Source: Egbenema bharatensis
GTDB taxonomy: Bacteria; Cyanobacteriota; Cyanobacteriia; Elainellales; Elainellaceae
Length of the DNA: 64,000 nucleotides
Assembly: GCF_048077055.1 (NCBI RefSeq)
Contig: NZ_CP182236.1
Location: 3,596,001-3,660,000, forward strand
Direction: 5' to 3'
The translations under genes were made by a program, and so were the position numbers. Positions 52,040 to 61,112 of the stretch are shown here, one piece after another; position 1 is the stretch's first letter; each line of letters begins with the position of its first letter. The notes beneath the pieces are model-generated. The model made no database searches. It was not told where the DNA came from and saw nothing but the letters and a program-made list of their open reading frames with translations.

Positions 52040-54421
52040 TCAAGGGGGTGGAGGTGGGGATTGTTCTTGAGAGGCGATGCGGTGAACCGGGTTCTGATGT
52101 TCGTTCAGAATTTGATCGAGTTGAAAGGTTTGATTGCCATGAAGCTTCCAGAGGGCAATGGACTGATCTTGGCTGGCGGAGGCGATCGTCTGTCCATCGG
52201 GACTAAAGGCAATATCAAGTACTCGATCGCGGTGATGGTTGAGGGTTTGGAGCAGTTGACCGTCTGTAATGCGCCAGAGTTTGATAGTGCCATCCTGACC
52301 TGCTGAAGCGATTGTTTGATCATCAGGACTAAAGGCAATTGCCAATACCGCTCCCTGTCCAGTTTCCAGGGTTTGGATGAGTTGAGGATCCGTTTCAGCC
52401 TTCAGGTGCCAAAGTTTGACGCTGCCATCCTGACTGGCAGAAGCGATCGTTTGATCATCAGAACTGAAGGCAACTCGCCAAACTGTGGTGGCATGATCCA
52501 GGGTGTGTTGGGCGATTCCGGTTGAGTCCCAAAGCCGGACGGTGCGATCGGCGCTGGCAGAAGCAATCCAGTCTCCCTGAGGATGAACGGCAACATCCAA
52601 AATTGTGTCTGTATGACCATTGAAAGTTCTTAAGAGTGTGCCATCGATCGCCCAGTGTTGAACCACGCGACCCCCAGCCGCAAGGAATCCCTGTCCTGAA
52701 GGATGAAAAACTACCGCATTGACAGTACTCTCTTGCTGGAGGCGATCGAATTCTGTAATGCCACGGATTTGTTGTAGCGCAGACTCTACCTGTGGTTGAA
52801 GCTCAGGGGCAATTTGATGGGTGCGGCTCAACTCTTGCAGGCGTTGTTCCGCCCAGATGGCGTTCATTAACGTATCCAAATTGGGCGAGGACGCTGTCGC
52901 CAGTTCCACCGTCTGAGTCATGGCCCGTACTTCATTGGCAATGGCTCTTCGATACTGAGAGAGCGTAGATAGCCACAGCCACAGAAAAAAGCCAAACTTG
53001 AGGGTGACTCCCACCAGCAGCAGGGAAAGAATTGTGTTGGCTTGTCGTTGTTGCTTGAGGCGACGCTGTTCACTAGCTAACCGTCCTGCCATTTCCTTAG
53101 CGCGGGCTGCCTCCAGGGTACGCTCCATTTCCTGACGATCGAAGGTTTGGCTGGCTGCTAAAAATTGGTAGTCCACCTCGCTGAGGCTTTTTCCCTGTAA
53201 CCAGTGCTGGGCATCCTTGAGGGCTTGTCCCCTGAGTAGGCGAGACTCATCCTGGCGATCGGAGATCAGCCATGCCTCCAGGGATTGGGAATAGGGACGA
53301 AGGGCGGCTAGCTGTTGGTTCACCCAGTTCAGGTTGAAGACTGCCTGGTAAATCGGATTTTTTACCCGTAGTCGATCGCCCTGCTTCACCACCAATCCAG
53401 ACAGCAACAGTTCAATGTGCTCTCGGCTATCATCTACCCTCACCGGATGATTATTAAGAATCTGTTGGTAAATGCCTAGAATTTTGCCCGCTCGCTGTTC
53501 ATTGCGTAAGAGGCGATCGCGGATGGTTCGCAAGTGTTCTGGTTCATCCTGGGACTCCCACTGATGGATAATGTGGGTTTGCACCAAATTTTCTACCCAG
53601 AACGAAATGGTTCCAGGCGGAATGATCAAGACTTCATCCGATCGCTCCTGGCTGATCTGCATTACCATCTGGCAGAGCTTCTGGGTTAAAAAGGGCTGTC
53701 CGTTGGTCCAGTGCAGAATTGCCTTCAGCACATCCTGCGGATTTCCCTGGTGTAGTTGGAGTCCTGCGGCGAGTGGCTGGGCTTCGTGCAGTTGGAATCC
53801 TGCTAAATGAATCGCTCGACCAATATTAAAGGGAGTCCGGTTGCGGTCTTGAATCAGATCCGAAGGAGTGGCCGCGCCAAAGATGGCAAAGGTGATTCGC
53901 TGGTAAATCGGGTTGATGGCCCGCTGGTTATAGCAGTAGCGAATCAGGGCAAAAAAGTCATCAACGGAAAAGCCCAGGCTCAGAATGCTATCAATTTCAT
54001 CCACAAAGACAAACAGCCGATCGTCTGGCCAGCGGTGCAGTAGCTCCAAAATTAACCGATTCAGCCGTTGCAGCAGGGAAACTTCCTCATGCTCTTGCCA
54101 CCAGGCTTTCAAGCTAAAGGCTTCCATCAGCCCAAACCCTGACCATAGCTCTGCGGCAATGCCCTTATACCACTGAGTTGGAGTCACCTGCTCACTGCCC
54201 ACATTGGTCATGTCGATCGCCATACAGCGAAACCCTTCTTGCTCCAGACGATTCTTAGTGCGTACCAGCAGTGAAGATTTGCCCATCTGCCGCGAATTGA
54301 GGACATAGCAAAATTCCCCTTGCTTTAAGGCATCGTATAAGCTGCGATCGGCTTGTCGCTCTACATAGCTGGGGGCATTGCTGGTAAGGGTTCCTCCGAC
54401 GTGGTAACGGTAGTGGGGCAT
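52040..54421 (-). CDS. AAA-like ATPase with C-terminal WD40 propeller
   Basis: 793 residues. The N-terminal AAA_35-like domain (about 1-330) has Walker A VLNSRQMGKSSLLVRT and Walker B LFVFVDEIDSI. A central helical part with a single transmembrane segment (ANTILSLLLVGVTLKFGFFL) follows near 475. The C-terminus has five WD40 units ending in LWD/LWH/LWR/LWK, then a terminal NEHQNPVHRI; the propeller looks short, possibly relying on another blade. Such cyanobacterial proteins are STAND-like signalling or defence candidates, unproven. The tail ends in QEQSPPPPP. Confidence 0.85.
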   Translation of the reverse strand: MPHYRYHVGGTLTSNAPSYVERQADRSLYDALKQGEFCYVLNSRQMGKSSLLVRTKNRLEQEGFRCMAIDMTNVGSEQVTPTQWYKGIAAELWSGFGLMEAFSLKAWWQEHEEVSLLQRLNRLILELLHRWPDDRLFVFVDEIDSILSLGFSVDDFFALIRYCYNQRAINPIYQRITFAIFGAATPSDLIQDRNRTPFNIGRAIHLAGFQLHEAQPLAAGLQLHQGNPQDVLKAILHWTNGQPFLTQKLCQMVMQISQERSDEVLIIPPGTISFWVENLVQTHIIHQWESQDEPEHLRTIRDRLLRNEQRAGKILGIYQQILNNHPVRVDDSREHIELLLSGLVVKQGDRLRVKNPIYQAVFNLNWVNQQLAALRPYSQSLEAWLISDRQDESRLLRGQALKDAQHWLQGKSLSEVDYQFLAASQTFDRQEMERTLEAARAKEMAGRLASEQRRLKQQRQANTILSLLLVGVTLKFGFFLWLWLSTLSQYRRAIANEVRAMTQTVELATASSPNLDTLMNAIWAEQRLQELSRTHQIAPELQPQVESALQQIRGITEFDRLQQESTVNAVVFHPSGQGFLAAGGRVVQHWAIDGTLLRTFNGHTDTILDVAVHPQGDWIASASADRTVRLWDSTGIAQHTLDHATTVWRVAFSSDDQTIASASQDGSVKLWHLKAETDPQLIQTLETGQGAVLAIAFSPDDQTIASAGQDGTIKLWRITDGQLLQTLNHHRDRVLDIAFSPDGQTIASASQDQSIALWKLHGNQTFQLDQILNEHQNPVHRIASQEQSPPPPP

Positions 54422-54470
54422 GGGATGGGGAGTGGGGAGTGGGGAAGTGGGGAGTAGGGAAGTGGGGAGT
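54422..54470 (+). repeat. STRR-type GGGGAGT repeats upstream of the AAA/WD40 gene
   Basis: GGGATGGGGAGTGGGGAGTG followed by GGGAAGTGGGGAGTAGGGAA units; the complement of the ACTCCCC heptamer found in nadE and at 38150. Confidence 0.85.
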
Positions 54471-54529
54471 TATGCTTTATGCAGACTGGTGTTCTTAGAA
54501 GTGCAAACTTAATAATCTAGAATTCTATT

Positions 54530-54567
54530 CTTGTGGGGTGGGCATCTTGCCCGCCCAGTCAGCGAGG
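54530..54567 (+). repeat. REP-like hairpin repeat
   Basis: CTTGTGGGGTGGGCATCTTG then CCCGCCCAGTCAGC, GTGG-first orientation on the plus strand. Confidence 0.88.
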
Positions 54568-54689
54568 TAAAACGTTTCACAGGTTATTTAATCCATGATC
54601 CTTAGCTTACCCTTTACGGGCTTCAGCGATCGGCATGGGTTTAACCGTCTTTTGTAATTTTGGTTGAAGGTACGGTAAAGCTATGGCGG

Positions 54690-54977
54690 ATGGCGTTCAA
54701 TACACAATTGCTGGATGATTCGCTCGCCAAACGTCGCTAGCAGGATGAGCAGATGTGTCAACACATCCTGGTTCGGTTGCTGCAATGGTTAGATGACCAG
54801 GGATGGCAGTATGGCATCGATCGAGCTTACATTTTTGGTTCCTTGAGTCAAGATCTCGATCGCTTTCTACAATCTTTCAAACAATCTCACCCACTCACCC
54901 CACTCCCTCACTCCCTCACTCCTCACTCCTCACTCCTCACTCCCTCACTCCCCTCCGTCCCTCCTGAGAAAGAATAA
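54690..54977 (+). pseudogene. MNT-type nucleotidyltransferase remnant
   Basis: The frame from ATG 54690 reads MAFNTQLLDDSLAKRR, hits an amber codon at 54738-54740, and continues (QDEQMCQHILVRLLQWLDDQ, YGIDRAYIFGS), matching the start of minimal nucleotidyltransferases up to the FGS motif. The DxD part is missing and the frame degenerates into STRR-encoded residues (PLTPLPHSLTPHSSLL). It could restart at ATG 54753, but the fold would be truncated. A toxin-antitoxin relic. Confidence 0.7.
54890..54962 (+). repeat. STRR-type heptanucleotide repeats at the futB 3' end
   Basis: CACTCCC/CTCCTCA units, plus-strand CTCACTCCTCACTCCTCACT. The minus-strand gene futB ends inside them (54937), so its last residues (EGRRGVRE) are repeat-encoded. 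Confidence 0.82.
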
Positions 54978-56595
54978 TCAAAGTTGAAATCGTACAGACT
55001 GCCAGAATCACCAGCGATGCAGCGGCCGCCTGAGAGAAAGCGGCATCTTCAGCCGTCGCTAACCACACCTGAATTGCCAGCGTCCGAAATCCGATCGGAG
55101 CCAGCAGCAGGGTTGCGGGTAATTCCTTAATTGCAGTGAGGAAAATCAGCATCGCGCCGCTAATCATTCCGGGTCGCACGAGGGGAACCACCACATCCCG
55201 AACTGCTTGCCAGGGCGTTCTGCCCAGGCAGCGAGCCGATTCTTCTAACGTTGGGCTAACCTGCAACAGGGAATTGCGGATCATGCCTACTGCCTGCGGT
55301 AAAAACAGGATTAGGTAGGCAAAGATCAACATCGGCAGCTTCTGGTAGATGAAGGGTAAATAATTGGCTCCAAAAAAGACCAGGGATAGAGCGACAACGA
55401 TTCCTGGCATGCCAAATCCCAGATAGGAAGACACCTCTAGAGAACTGCTGAAGCGGCTAGGAAACCGGACGGCCAAAATGGCGATCGGCAAAGCAAACAG
55501 CACAGAAGCGATCGCAGCTAAACTTGCTGCATAAACGGAATTAAAGGCATAGGTGAGCATTCCTGAAAACGGAGATAGCCCCGCCCCACCCAAGACGACT
55601 CCCCGATAAAGCCAGAAGCCAATCACTCCCACGGGCAACACCAGGGTCATCAAAGCGACCAGCGTACAAAACCCGATCGCCAACCCTTTCCACTTGCCCA
55701 GGGGGATAAGCCGTTGCTTTTGCTGAGAACCCGATCCTCGACTGTAATACTTAGCCTGAGTTCGAGCACGGTGCTCCAAAATCAAAATCACCAGAATCAG
55801 CAGCACTAGCATTAACGACAAAGCGGCTGCCAGGTGACGGTTAAAGCTGGCTCGATACTGCAAAAAAATCGCCCAGGTGAACGAGTCAAACCGCATCAAT
55901 GCGGGCGTACCAAAATCTTGCAGGGTATAGAGGGCGACTAATAATCCTCCTGCGGCGATCGCCGGACGCAGATGGGGTAAAGTGACCCGAAAAAAAGTAG
56001 AAACAGGACTATGCCCCAAACTGCGCGAAGCTTCCTCTAAGGCAGGATCCATGCCTTGCAGGGCACTCCGGACGCTGAGTAATAAGTAGGGATAGGTGAA
56101 CAGCGTAATGGCCAGGGTTGCCCCAACCCAACCGTGAATGGAGGGGAGTTGGGTGACCCCAAGGGGGCGAAGCCAAAGCTGCAAAATGCTCCCCCTTGGG
56201 CCGAAGGCTGCTAAAAGAGCAAAACTCCCCACATAGGTTGGAATTGCTAAAGGTAACGTGGTGGCGATCGTCCAAAACCGTCGCCAGGGTAAATCAGTTC
56301 GGACGGTTAAAAACGCCAGGGGAATAGCAATTAACGCTGATAGAGTGGTGGTGGCCAGGGCAAGACCAATACTATTCAGCGCAATTTCCGCTGTGCGCGG
56401 ACGAGTGATGTATCGCCACAGGTCTTCCAGTCCTACCCCTGCCGTTCGAATTACCAGGTATGTCAATGGCAACAAAATCAGAATTGCTGCGAAGATACCG
56501 ATCAACTGCAACATCCAGGGAGGGCGCACTTGGGGACGACTCCGGCTTTGTAGCCAACGCGATGATGCCGATCCAGGGGAAGTATTTTCAGCCAC
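54937..56595 (-). CDS. futB: iron(III) ABC transporter permease FutB-like
   Basis: 552 residues, a fused double permease with about twelve transmembrane helices, as in FbpB/FutB proteins. EAA loops appear in both halves: DPALEEASRSLGHSPVSTFF and TLEESARCLGRTPWQAVRDV. It lies 78 bp downstream of futA on the same strand. The ATPase FutC is not in the window. The last residues are encoded by STRR repeats. Confidence 0.9.
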   Translation of the reverse strand: MAENTSPGSASSRWLQSRSRPQVRPPWMLQLIGIFAAILILLPLTYLVIRTAGVGLEDLWRYITRPRTAEIALNSIGLALATTTLSALIAIPLAFLTVRTDLPWRRFWTIATTLPLAIPTYVGSFALLAAFGPRGSILQLWLRPLGVTQLPSIHGWVGATLAITLFTYPYLLLSVRSALQGMDPALEEASRSLGHSPVSTFFRVTLPHLRPAIAAGGLLVALYTLQDFGTPALMRFDSFTWAIFLQYRASFNRHLAAALSLMLVLLILVILILEHRARTQAKYYSRGSGSQQKQRLIPLGKWKGLAIGFCTLVALMTLVLPVGVIGFWLYRGVVLGGAGLSPFSGMLTYAFNSVYAASLAAIASVLFALPIAILAVRFPSRFSSSLEVSSYLGFGMPGIVVALSLVFFGANYLPFIYQKLPMLIFAYLILFLPQAVGMIRNSLLQVSPTLEESARCLGRTPWQAVRDVVVPLVRPGMISGAMLIFLTAIKELPATLLLAPIGFRTLAIQVWLATAEDAAFSQAAAASLVILAVCTISTLIILSQEGRRGVRE

Positions 56596-56673
56596 TAAAA
56601 TCGTCCAAACATACTAAACAGGGAGGTGAACGGCGCGGAGGAGATACGATGAAGAGCGAACCAATTTATTAAC

Positions 56674-57677
56674 CTACAAAACGCCCGCTTGTTCAAGTAG
56701 TTGCAGAGTTCCTTCTAGATCTGCCAGGTCGCTGAGGTCAATGCGCGGGGGATTGATCTCGTCGATCGGCAGCTGATCTTCGGGGGGTTCAATACCCACC
56801 ACCAGAGGATACTCTTTGGTTTCCTGCGCGAAAAATTCCTGACCTTCCGGCGTGAGCAGATAGCGGACGAAGGCTTCCACCTCTTCCTGCTGATCAGTGG
56901 TGTTAATGATGGCCACCCCTGCGACGTTGATCATGGAACCCGCATCGTTGCGAGTGTAGTGCTGCGCCACAGGGAAGTTGGGATCTTCCGCCAGGAAGCG
57001 ATAGAGGTAGTAATTGTTGGTTAAACCCAGATCAATCTCGCCGCGTCCCAGGGCTTCTACAATCGCCGTGTTGTTGTTGTAAACCACTGCCCCGTTATCC
57101 CGCATGGCTTCAAGCCACTCCAGAGCGCGATCGTCTCCTTCCGTTAAACGTAATGCTGTCACAAAGGACTGGAAGGAACCATTCGTGGGGGCCCAGGCCA
57201 CCCGCCCCTGCCATTGGGGTTCCGTCAGTTCCCAGATGGAGTTGGGCAGTTCCGATGCCTCAACTAAATCGGTGTTGTAGTTGATCACCCGACTGCGGCC
57301 GAAATTCCAACCCACTGACCATCTGGAGAACGAAATCGCTCATCGACCAGAGCTAATAGATCTTCGGGAATATCGGCGGTACGGCCTTCCCGCGCCAAAG
57401 CTCCCAATGCTCCAGCATCCTGACCAAAAAACAAATCCGCAGGGCTGTTCCGGCCTTCCTCCAGAATGGTGGCCGCCAGTTCAGCGGTGTCTCCATAACG
57501 GACTTCGATCTCAATTCCCAGATCCTGTTCTGCCTGTTCAATCAGAGGCCCAATCAGGGCTTCATTTCGACCAGAGTAAATGGTGATCGTTTGGGCCAGG
57601 GCCTCACCGACTAACCCAATTCCCCAGGTCGTGAGCAGGGCAACTGCACCGATCGAAATTCGAGCAAGGTTGAACAT
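56674..57677 (-). CDS. futA: Fe(3+) ABC transporter substrate-binding protein FutA-like, frameshifted
   Basis: Periplasmic ferric-iron binder. N-terminal signal peptide (MFNLARISIGAVALL then LAQ), mature start ITIYSGRNEALIGPLIEQ. The frame breaks at about 57293-57305: after DGQWVGIS the expected GRSRVINYNTDLVEAS continues in the next frame, one missing base in a G run (TCGGCC). The C-terminal half has NNYYLYRF, tyrosines of the iron site. ATG 57677 is preferred to the upstream TTG at 57689. Precedes futB. Confidence 0.85.
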
Positions 57678-57756
57678 CGCCAAGGTCAAGCTCCTTTTAG
57701 TTGAGAGTAGTTTGCAATTTCAAGGACAATATATAGCATTAACGCTAGTCACAAAA

Positions 57757-57772
57757 CAAGAATTATTCTCAA
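57757..57772. promoter_or_regulatory. candidate Fur box upstream of futA
   Basis: On the futA strand TTGAGAATAATTCTTG reads as an imperfect 7-1-7 palindrome (TGAGAAT-A-ATTCTTG), similar to Fur boxes. It lies about 80 bp upstream of the futA start. Iron repression of fut genes is well known in cyanobacteria; binding here is inferred. The remainder of 57678-58020 holds no supportable gene. Confidence 0.5.
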
Positions 57773-58020
57773 CTATTTTGGCGATCGGCACAGGCAACTG
57801 AGCTAAATGCCAGAGTTTCTGGCAAGCTATGTAGAATTCAGGGAGCTGTGAACGCCTGATCAGATCAGGATTTGACTGAATTGTCAACAGGGCAAGTATT
57901 TTGTTTGGTAATGACCAGAATCCCAATTGGCAAGATTGCCCAATGCGTATAGGATGGTCAAATAAGAATGGATCTACAATCCTAAAGGAATAAGCAGAAA
58001 TCAGAATCTTTGGAGATAGT

Positions 58021-59067
58021 GTGCAACGTCGATTAGTCCGACCTACCGCAATGAAGTTTCCCAAGCGATCGCAAGAACGTACTAAGCCCAGCCTGACCAG
58101 AGCCGAATTGCAATCGCTAGACCGAGAAACCCTCGTCGATCTGGTTTTGCAGCAGCAAGTCCCGCAGCAGCAAGATGAGCTGAATTCGGTCGTTCAACCA
58201 TCGCCCCACTCTTCCACTGCCCTTTCTCCCCAGCCCAGTGATTCTGTAGCTGATTCTGATCGATCGCCTCAGCCTGTCCCTTCAAAGTTATTCAACGCTG
58301 CAAAACCGAACGATTCAAAATCCTCTGTTTCATTGCTGGCCCTGATCGGAGCCTTGATTTTGCATGGATTGGTGTTGCTCTTTCCAATCGCCTCTCCTAC
58401 GCCTGAGGTGGAAGCCGAAGCCGACGAGGAACTGATCATTCCGATGGCGGAGTTACCCCTGCGATCGCCTGAACCCCTGCCCCAGACCCCTGAGCCACCC
58501 GCCGCCGATCTCCCTCCAGAACCACCTCCACCGCAGCCCCAACCTCAACCCGAACCGCCGATCGTCGTAGTGCAACCGCCCCTGGAACCGGAACCGTCCC
58601 CACCCGCGCCTTCCCCCACTCCAGCTCCTTCCCCCTCCCCAGAACCGCAAGCCCAGGAGCCAGAGCCAGAAGAGCCAGAAGTACCGGAAGCACCCGAAGA
58701 ACCGGAAACCACTACACCTTCTGATATTGCTGGCGTACCCTTAGGAGCAGCCTGGCAGGTGCTAGAACAACCCGTTACCCAGGGAGTTAATGATGCGGCA
58801 TGGTATTCTGGCTCCGATGGACAAATGCGGGAAGGAATATTGGGACTGGTGGAAGTGCCGGAGTCCAACTTCGCTGAGTTTTTTGCAGGCTATCAACAGC
58901 AGTTAATCGATGCAGGGTTCACGATTCGGCCGGAAGGGGCGCATCGGGGAACGTCGATTTATCGCTTAACCTCTCCAGCGGTTGAGGGAAGGTTGTATAT
59001 GACGTTGGAACCCCTGGAAGAGAACGACAGTATTCTGCTGGGAATTTGGAATCAATACCCCTGGTAG
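58021..59067 (+). CDS. proline-rich single-pass membrane protein (TonB-like architecture)
   Basis: 348 residues from a GTG at 58021 (ATG at 58051 is an alternative). A transmembrane segment (LLALIGALILHGLVLLFPIA) lies near residue 110, followed by a Pro/Glu-rich spacer (about 145-235) such as EPPPPQPQPQPEPP, then a compact C-terminal domain starting VPLGAAWQVLEQP. The layout resembles TonB-like periplasm-spanning proteins, but the C-terminal domain is not TonB. Proximity to futA is suggestive only. Confidence 0.7.
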   Translation: MQRRLVRPTAMKFPKRSQERTKPSLTRAELQSLDRETLVDLVLQQQVPQQQDELNSVVQPSPHSSTALSPQPSDSVADSDRSPQPVPSKLFNAAKPNDSKSSVSLLALIGALILHGLVLLFPIASPTPEVEAEADEELIIPMAELPLRSPEPLPQTPEPPAADLPPEPPPPQPQPQPEPPIVVVQPPLEPEPSPPAPSPTPAPSPSPEPQAQEPEPEEPEVPEAPEEPETTTPSDIAGVPLGAAWQVLEQPVTQGVNDAAWYSGSDGQMREGILGLVEVPESNFAEFFAGYQQQLIDAGFTIRPEGAHRGTSIYRLTSPAVEGRLYMTLEPLEENDSILLGIWNQYPW

Positions 59068-59112
59068 TTTTCATTGCAGACTCTTTTCACCGGGTTTGTT
59101 GGGATATAGCCC

Positions 59113-59787
59113 ATGATGCAGGTGCAGGTGGTAACTCATAGCTTTGGCGATCGGGTGATTCTGAATCAAATTACCCTTACCCTGTCCGAGCAGCGGATTG
59201 GCATTGTCGGCAGTAATGGTTCTGGTAAAAGTACCTTTGCGCGGTTGCTGAATGGATTATTAATTCCTGATCAGGGTAATGTCTGGGTTGATCATCTGAA
59301 TACGCGCCACCATACCAAAGCCGTTCGGCGTAAAGTCGGATTTGTGTTCCAGAATCCAGACAATCAGATTGTCTTTCCGATCGTAGAGGAAGATCTGGCC
59401 TTTGGTTTAAAAAATCTCAAACTGAGTCAGAGAGAAATCACCGATCGAATTCACACTATCCTTCAGCGGTATGATCTGGAGCATCTGCGCCATCAACCAA
59501 CCCATCTCCTTAGCGGGGGAGAAAAACAACTGCTGGCGATCGCTTCAGTGTTGGTGATGTATCCGCAGTACATTATTTTTGATGAACCCACAACGTTACT
59601 CGATCTACGCAACCGCAATCGAATTCAGCGCACCCTCTGGCAGCTTGAACAGTCGATTATTGTGGTTTCCCATGATTTAGAGTTACTGAAAGACTTCGAT
59701 CGCGTCATTGTGTTTGAAGCCGGAAAAGTGGTGATGGATGATCACCCTGCGATCGCGCTCCCCTACTATGTCCAACTCATGTCCTGA
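59113..59787 (+). CDS. ECF-type ABC transporter ATP-binding subunit (EcfA/CbiO/BioM-like)
   Basis: 224 residues. Walker A VGSNGSGKSTFAR, signature LSGGEKQLLAIASVL, Walker B YIIFDEPTTLLD and a switch-histidine region VVSHDLELL are intact. The protein class (short CbiO/BioM type) pairs with an EcfT permease; the likely partner lies at 60455, separated by a two-gene DUF cassette. Substrate (cobalt, biotin, others) cannot be told without the S-component, absent here. Confidence 0.88.
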   Translation: MMQVQVVTHSFGDRVILNQITLTLSEQRIGIVGSNGSGKSTFARLLNGLLIPDQGNVWVDHLNTRHHTKAVRRKVGFVFQNPDNQIVFPIVEEDLAFGLKNLKLSQREITDRIHTILQRYDLEHLRHQPTHLLSGGEKQLLAIASVLVMYPQYIIFDEPTTLLDLRNRNRIQRTLWQLEQSIIVVSHDLELLKDFDRVIVFEAGKVVMDDHPAIALPYYVQLMS

Positions 59788-59819
59788 ACCCCTATGAAGT
59801 CAGCCGCAACTCCCATGAG

Positions 59820-60077
59820 GTGGACATTGTGAGGGAACTGAAACAATTGCTACAATGGGCAGCAATTGGTGTGATGCAGCGACCTGAAATGCCCACTGCT
59901 ACTCAACTAGCAAGTTTGTATCGTATTGGTTATCAACTGACGTTTACGATGCTTCAACCAATACATTTAATTTGCATTGATGCGCGAACTCAAAATCTGT
60001 ATGTTCTCGCCGGATACGATGAGGAGATTGAGTTTCAAATTTTGCCCAATGGGGAGTTGTCCGATGAGTCAAACTAA
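59820..60077 (+). CDS. DUF6888-like small protein
   Basis: 85 residues from a GTG at 59820; a start at GTG 59829 or ATG 59874 is equally possible and the conserved part begins near PEMPTATQLASLYRIGY. The C-terminal half (LQPIHLICIDARTQNLYVLA, then EIEFQILPNGEL) fits a cyanobacterial family that pairs with DUF6887. Overlaps the next gene by 14 bp. Family name from memory; function unknown. Confidence 0.65.
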   Translation: MDIVRELKQLLQWAAIGVMQRPEMPTATQLASLYRIGYQLTFTMLQPIHLICIDARTQNLYVLAGYDEEIEFQILPNGELSDESN

Positions 60078-60327
60078 TTATGACGCAATGTCTGATGCGG
60101 AATTGAAGCAGTACTTTCTGAAGCATCGTGGCGATCAAGCTGCGTTTCAAGCTTATCTAGACAGAATTAATCAGCGTCCACGCAGGATTATTGCTCGTCC
60201 GGATGAGCCTGATTTTGATGAGAAGGTGCAAGCCGCAATTCGACAAAAGCTAGAAGCGATCAGAAGCAGCAACATACAGAGGACTAACATGAGGGTTGAG
60301 GGAGCCAGCGATAACAGGGATGACTAA
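60064..60327 (+). CDS. DUF6887-like small protein
   Basis: 87 residues, ATG 60064: MSQTNYDAMSDAELKQYF, HRGDQAAFQAYLDRINQRPR and an acidic PDEPDFDEKVQAAIRQKLEA. The pattern fits the small cyanobacterial partner of DUF6888 proteins. The overlapping start suggests coupling. Together they look like a two-gene cassette inserted between ECF subunits. Toxin-antitoxin-like layout, not demonstrated. Confidence 0.68.
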   Translation: MSQTNYDAMSDAELKQYFLKHRGDQAAFQAYLDRINQRPRRIIARPDEPDFDEKVQAAIRQKLEAIRSSNIQRTNMRVEGASDNRDD

Positions 60328-60454
60328 AAAGGGATTTCGTGAAAGCCTGAAAGGTTACAGGAATGCGCTGTTGAAATGAAAGGCTTGAGCAACTGACTTC
60401 CCTCCTCGAATAAGAACTGCGATCGGTAATATCGAATATTGCCATTAAACTTTC

Positions 60455-61054
60455 ATGACTCTTGGACTCTATATTCACCGCCGATCCCTAATTCATCGCC
60501 TTGCTGCCAGCACTAAACTCTTAATGTTGGCTGCAATGGGGATCTGGGTAGCTCTCATTCCTGATCTCCTGGGATTTGTTCCGCCCTTAACGATCGCAGG
60601 TTTGGGGTGTGTCCTATCCCGGTTACCCCTCCGTCCGCTTTGGGAGCAAATCCATCCCGTCTTCTGGCTGTTTGCAGGCATTCTGCTGATCTATGGCATT
60701 TCTGGAGATTGGACGACTGGAGCGATCGCCGTTCTGCGATTTTTGGTTCTAATCCTCTTTGCCAGCCTCATTACCCTCACCACCCGCGTGTCCGACATGG
60801 TGGAAGCGATCGAGCAAGCCCTCCAACCGTTCCAAAGATTCGGAATTCATCCGGGTAAAATTAGCCTGATGATTGCCCTGGCTCTTCGCTTAATTCCCGT
60901 TCTGCTGGATCAGGTGCGCCAAATTCAGGAAGCCCAGCAGGCTCGCGGCATCGATCGCCCGATTCTGGCTCTACTGGTTCCCCTATTCATTAAAACCTTG
61001 CGAATGGCCGATGAGTTAAGTGATGCGATCGAGGCAAGAGGATTTGAAGAATGA
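60455..61054 (+). CDS. ECF transporter transmembrane subunit (EcfT/CbiQ/BioN-like)
   Basis: 199 residues with four to five hydrophobic helices (LMLAAMGIWVALIPDLLGFV, FWLFAGILLIYGI, VLRFLVLILFASLI). The two short Ala-Arg-Gly coupling motifs of EcfT are present: QQARGIDRP and EARGFEE. Probably functions with the ATPase at 59113. Confidence 0.88.
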   Translation: MTLGLYIHRRSLIHRLAASTKLLMLAAMGIWVALIPDLLGFVPPLTIAGLGCVLSRLPLRPLWEQIHPVFWLFAGILLIYGISGDWTTGAIAVLRFLVLILFASLITLTTRVSDMVEAIEQALQPFQRFGIHPGKISLMIALALRLIPVLLDQVRQIQEAQQARGIDRPILALLVPLFIKTLRMADELSDAIEARGFEE

Positions 61055-61112
61055 TCGCCTACAATAAAACCATATCGTGTACGAAAATTTGATCTTCAGA
61101 TCCTCTGAACTT

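Noticed and set aside
54753..54977. A functional 74-residue protein with Leu-Thr-Pro-His repeats
   Set aside because: The frame is the truncated end of a nucleotidyltransferase relic followed by translated STRR repeats.
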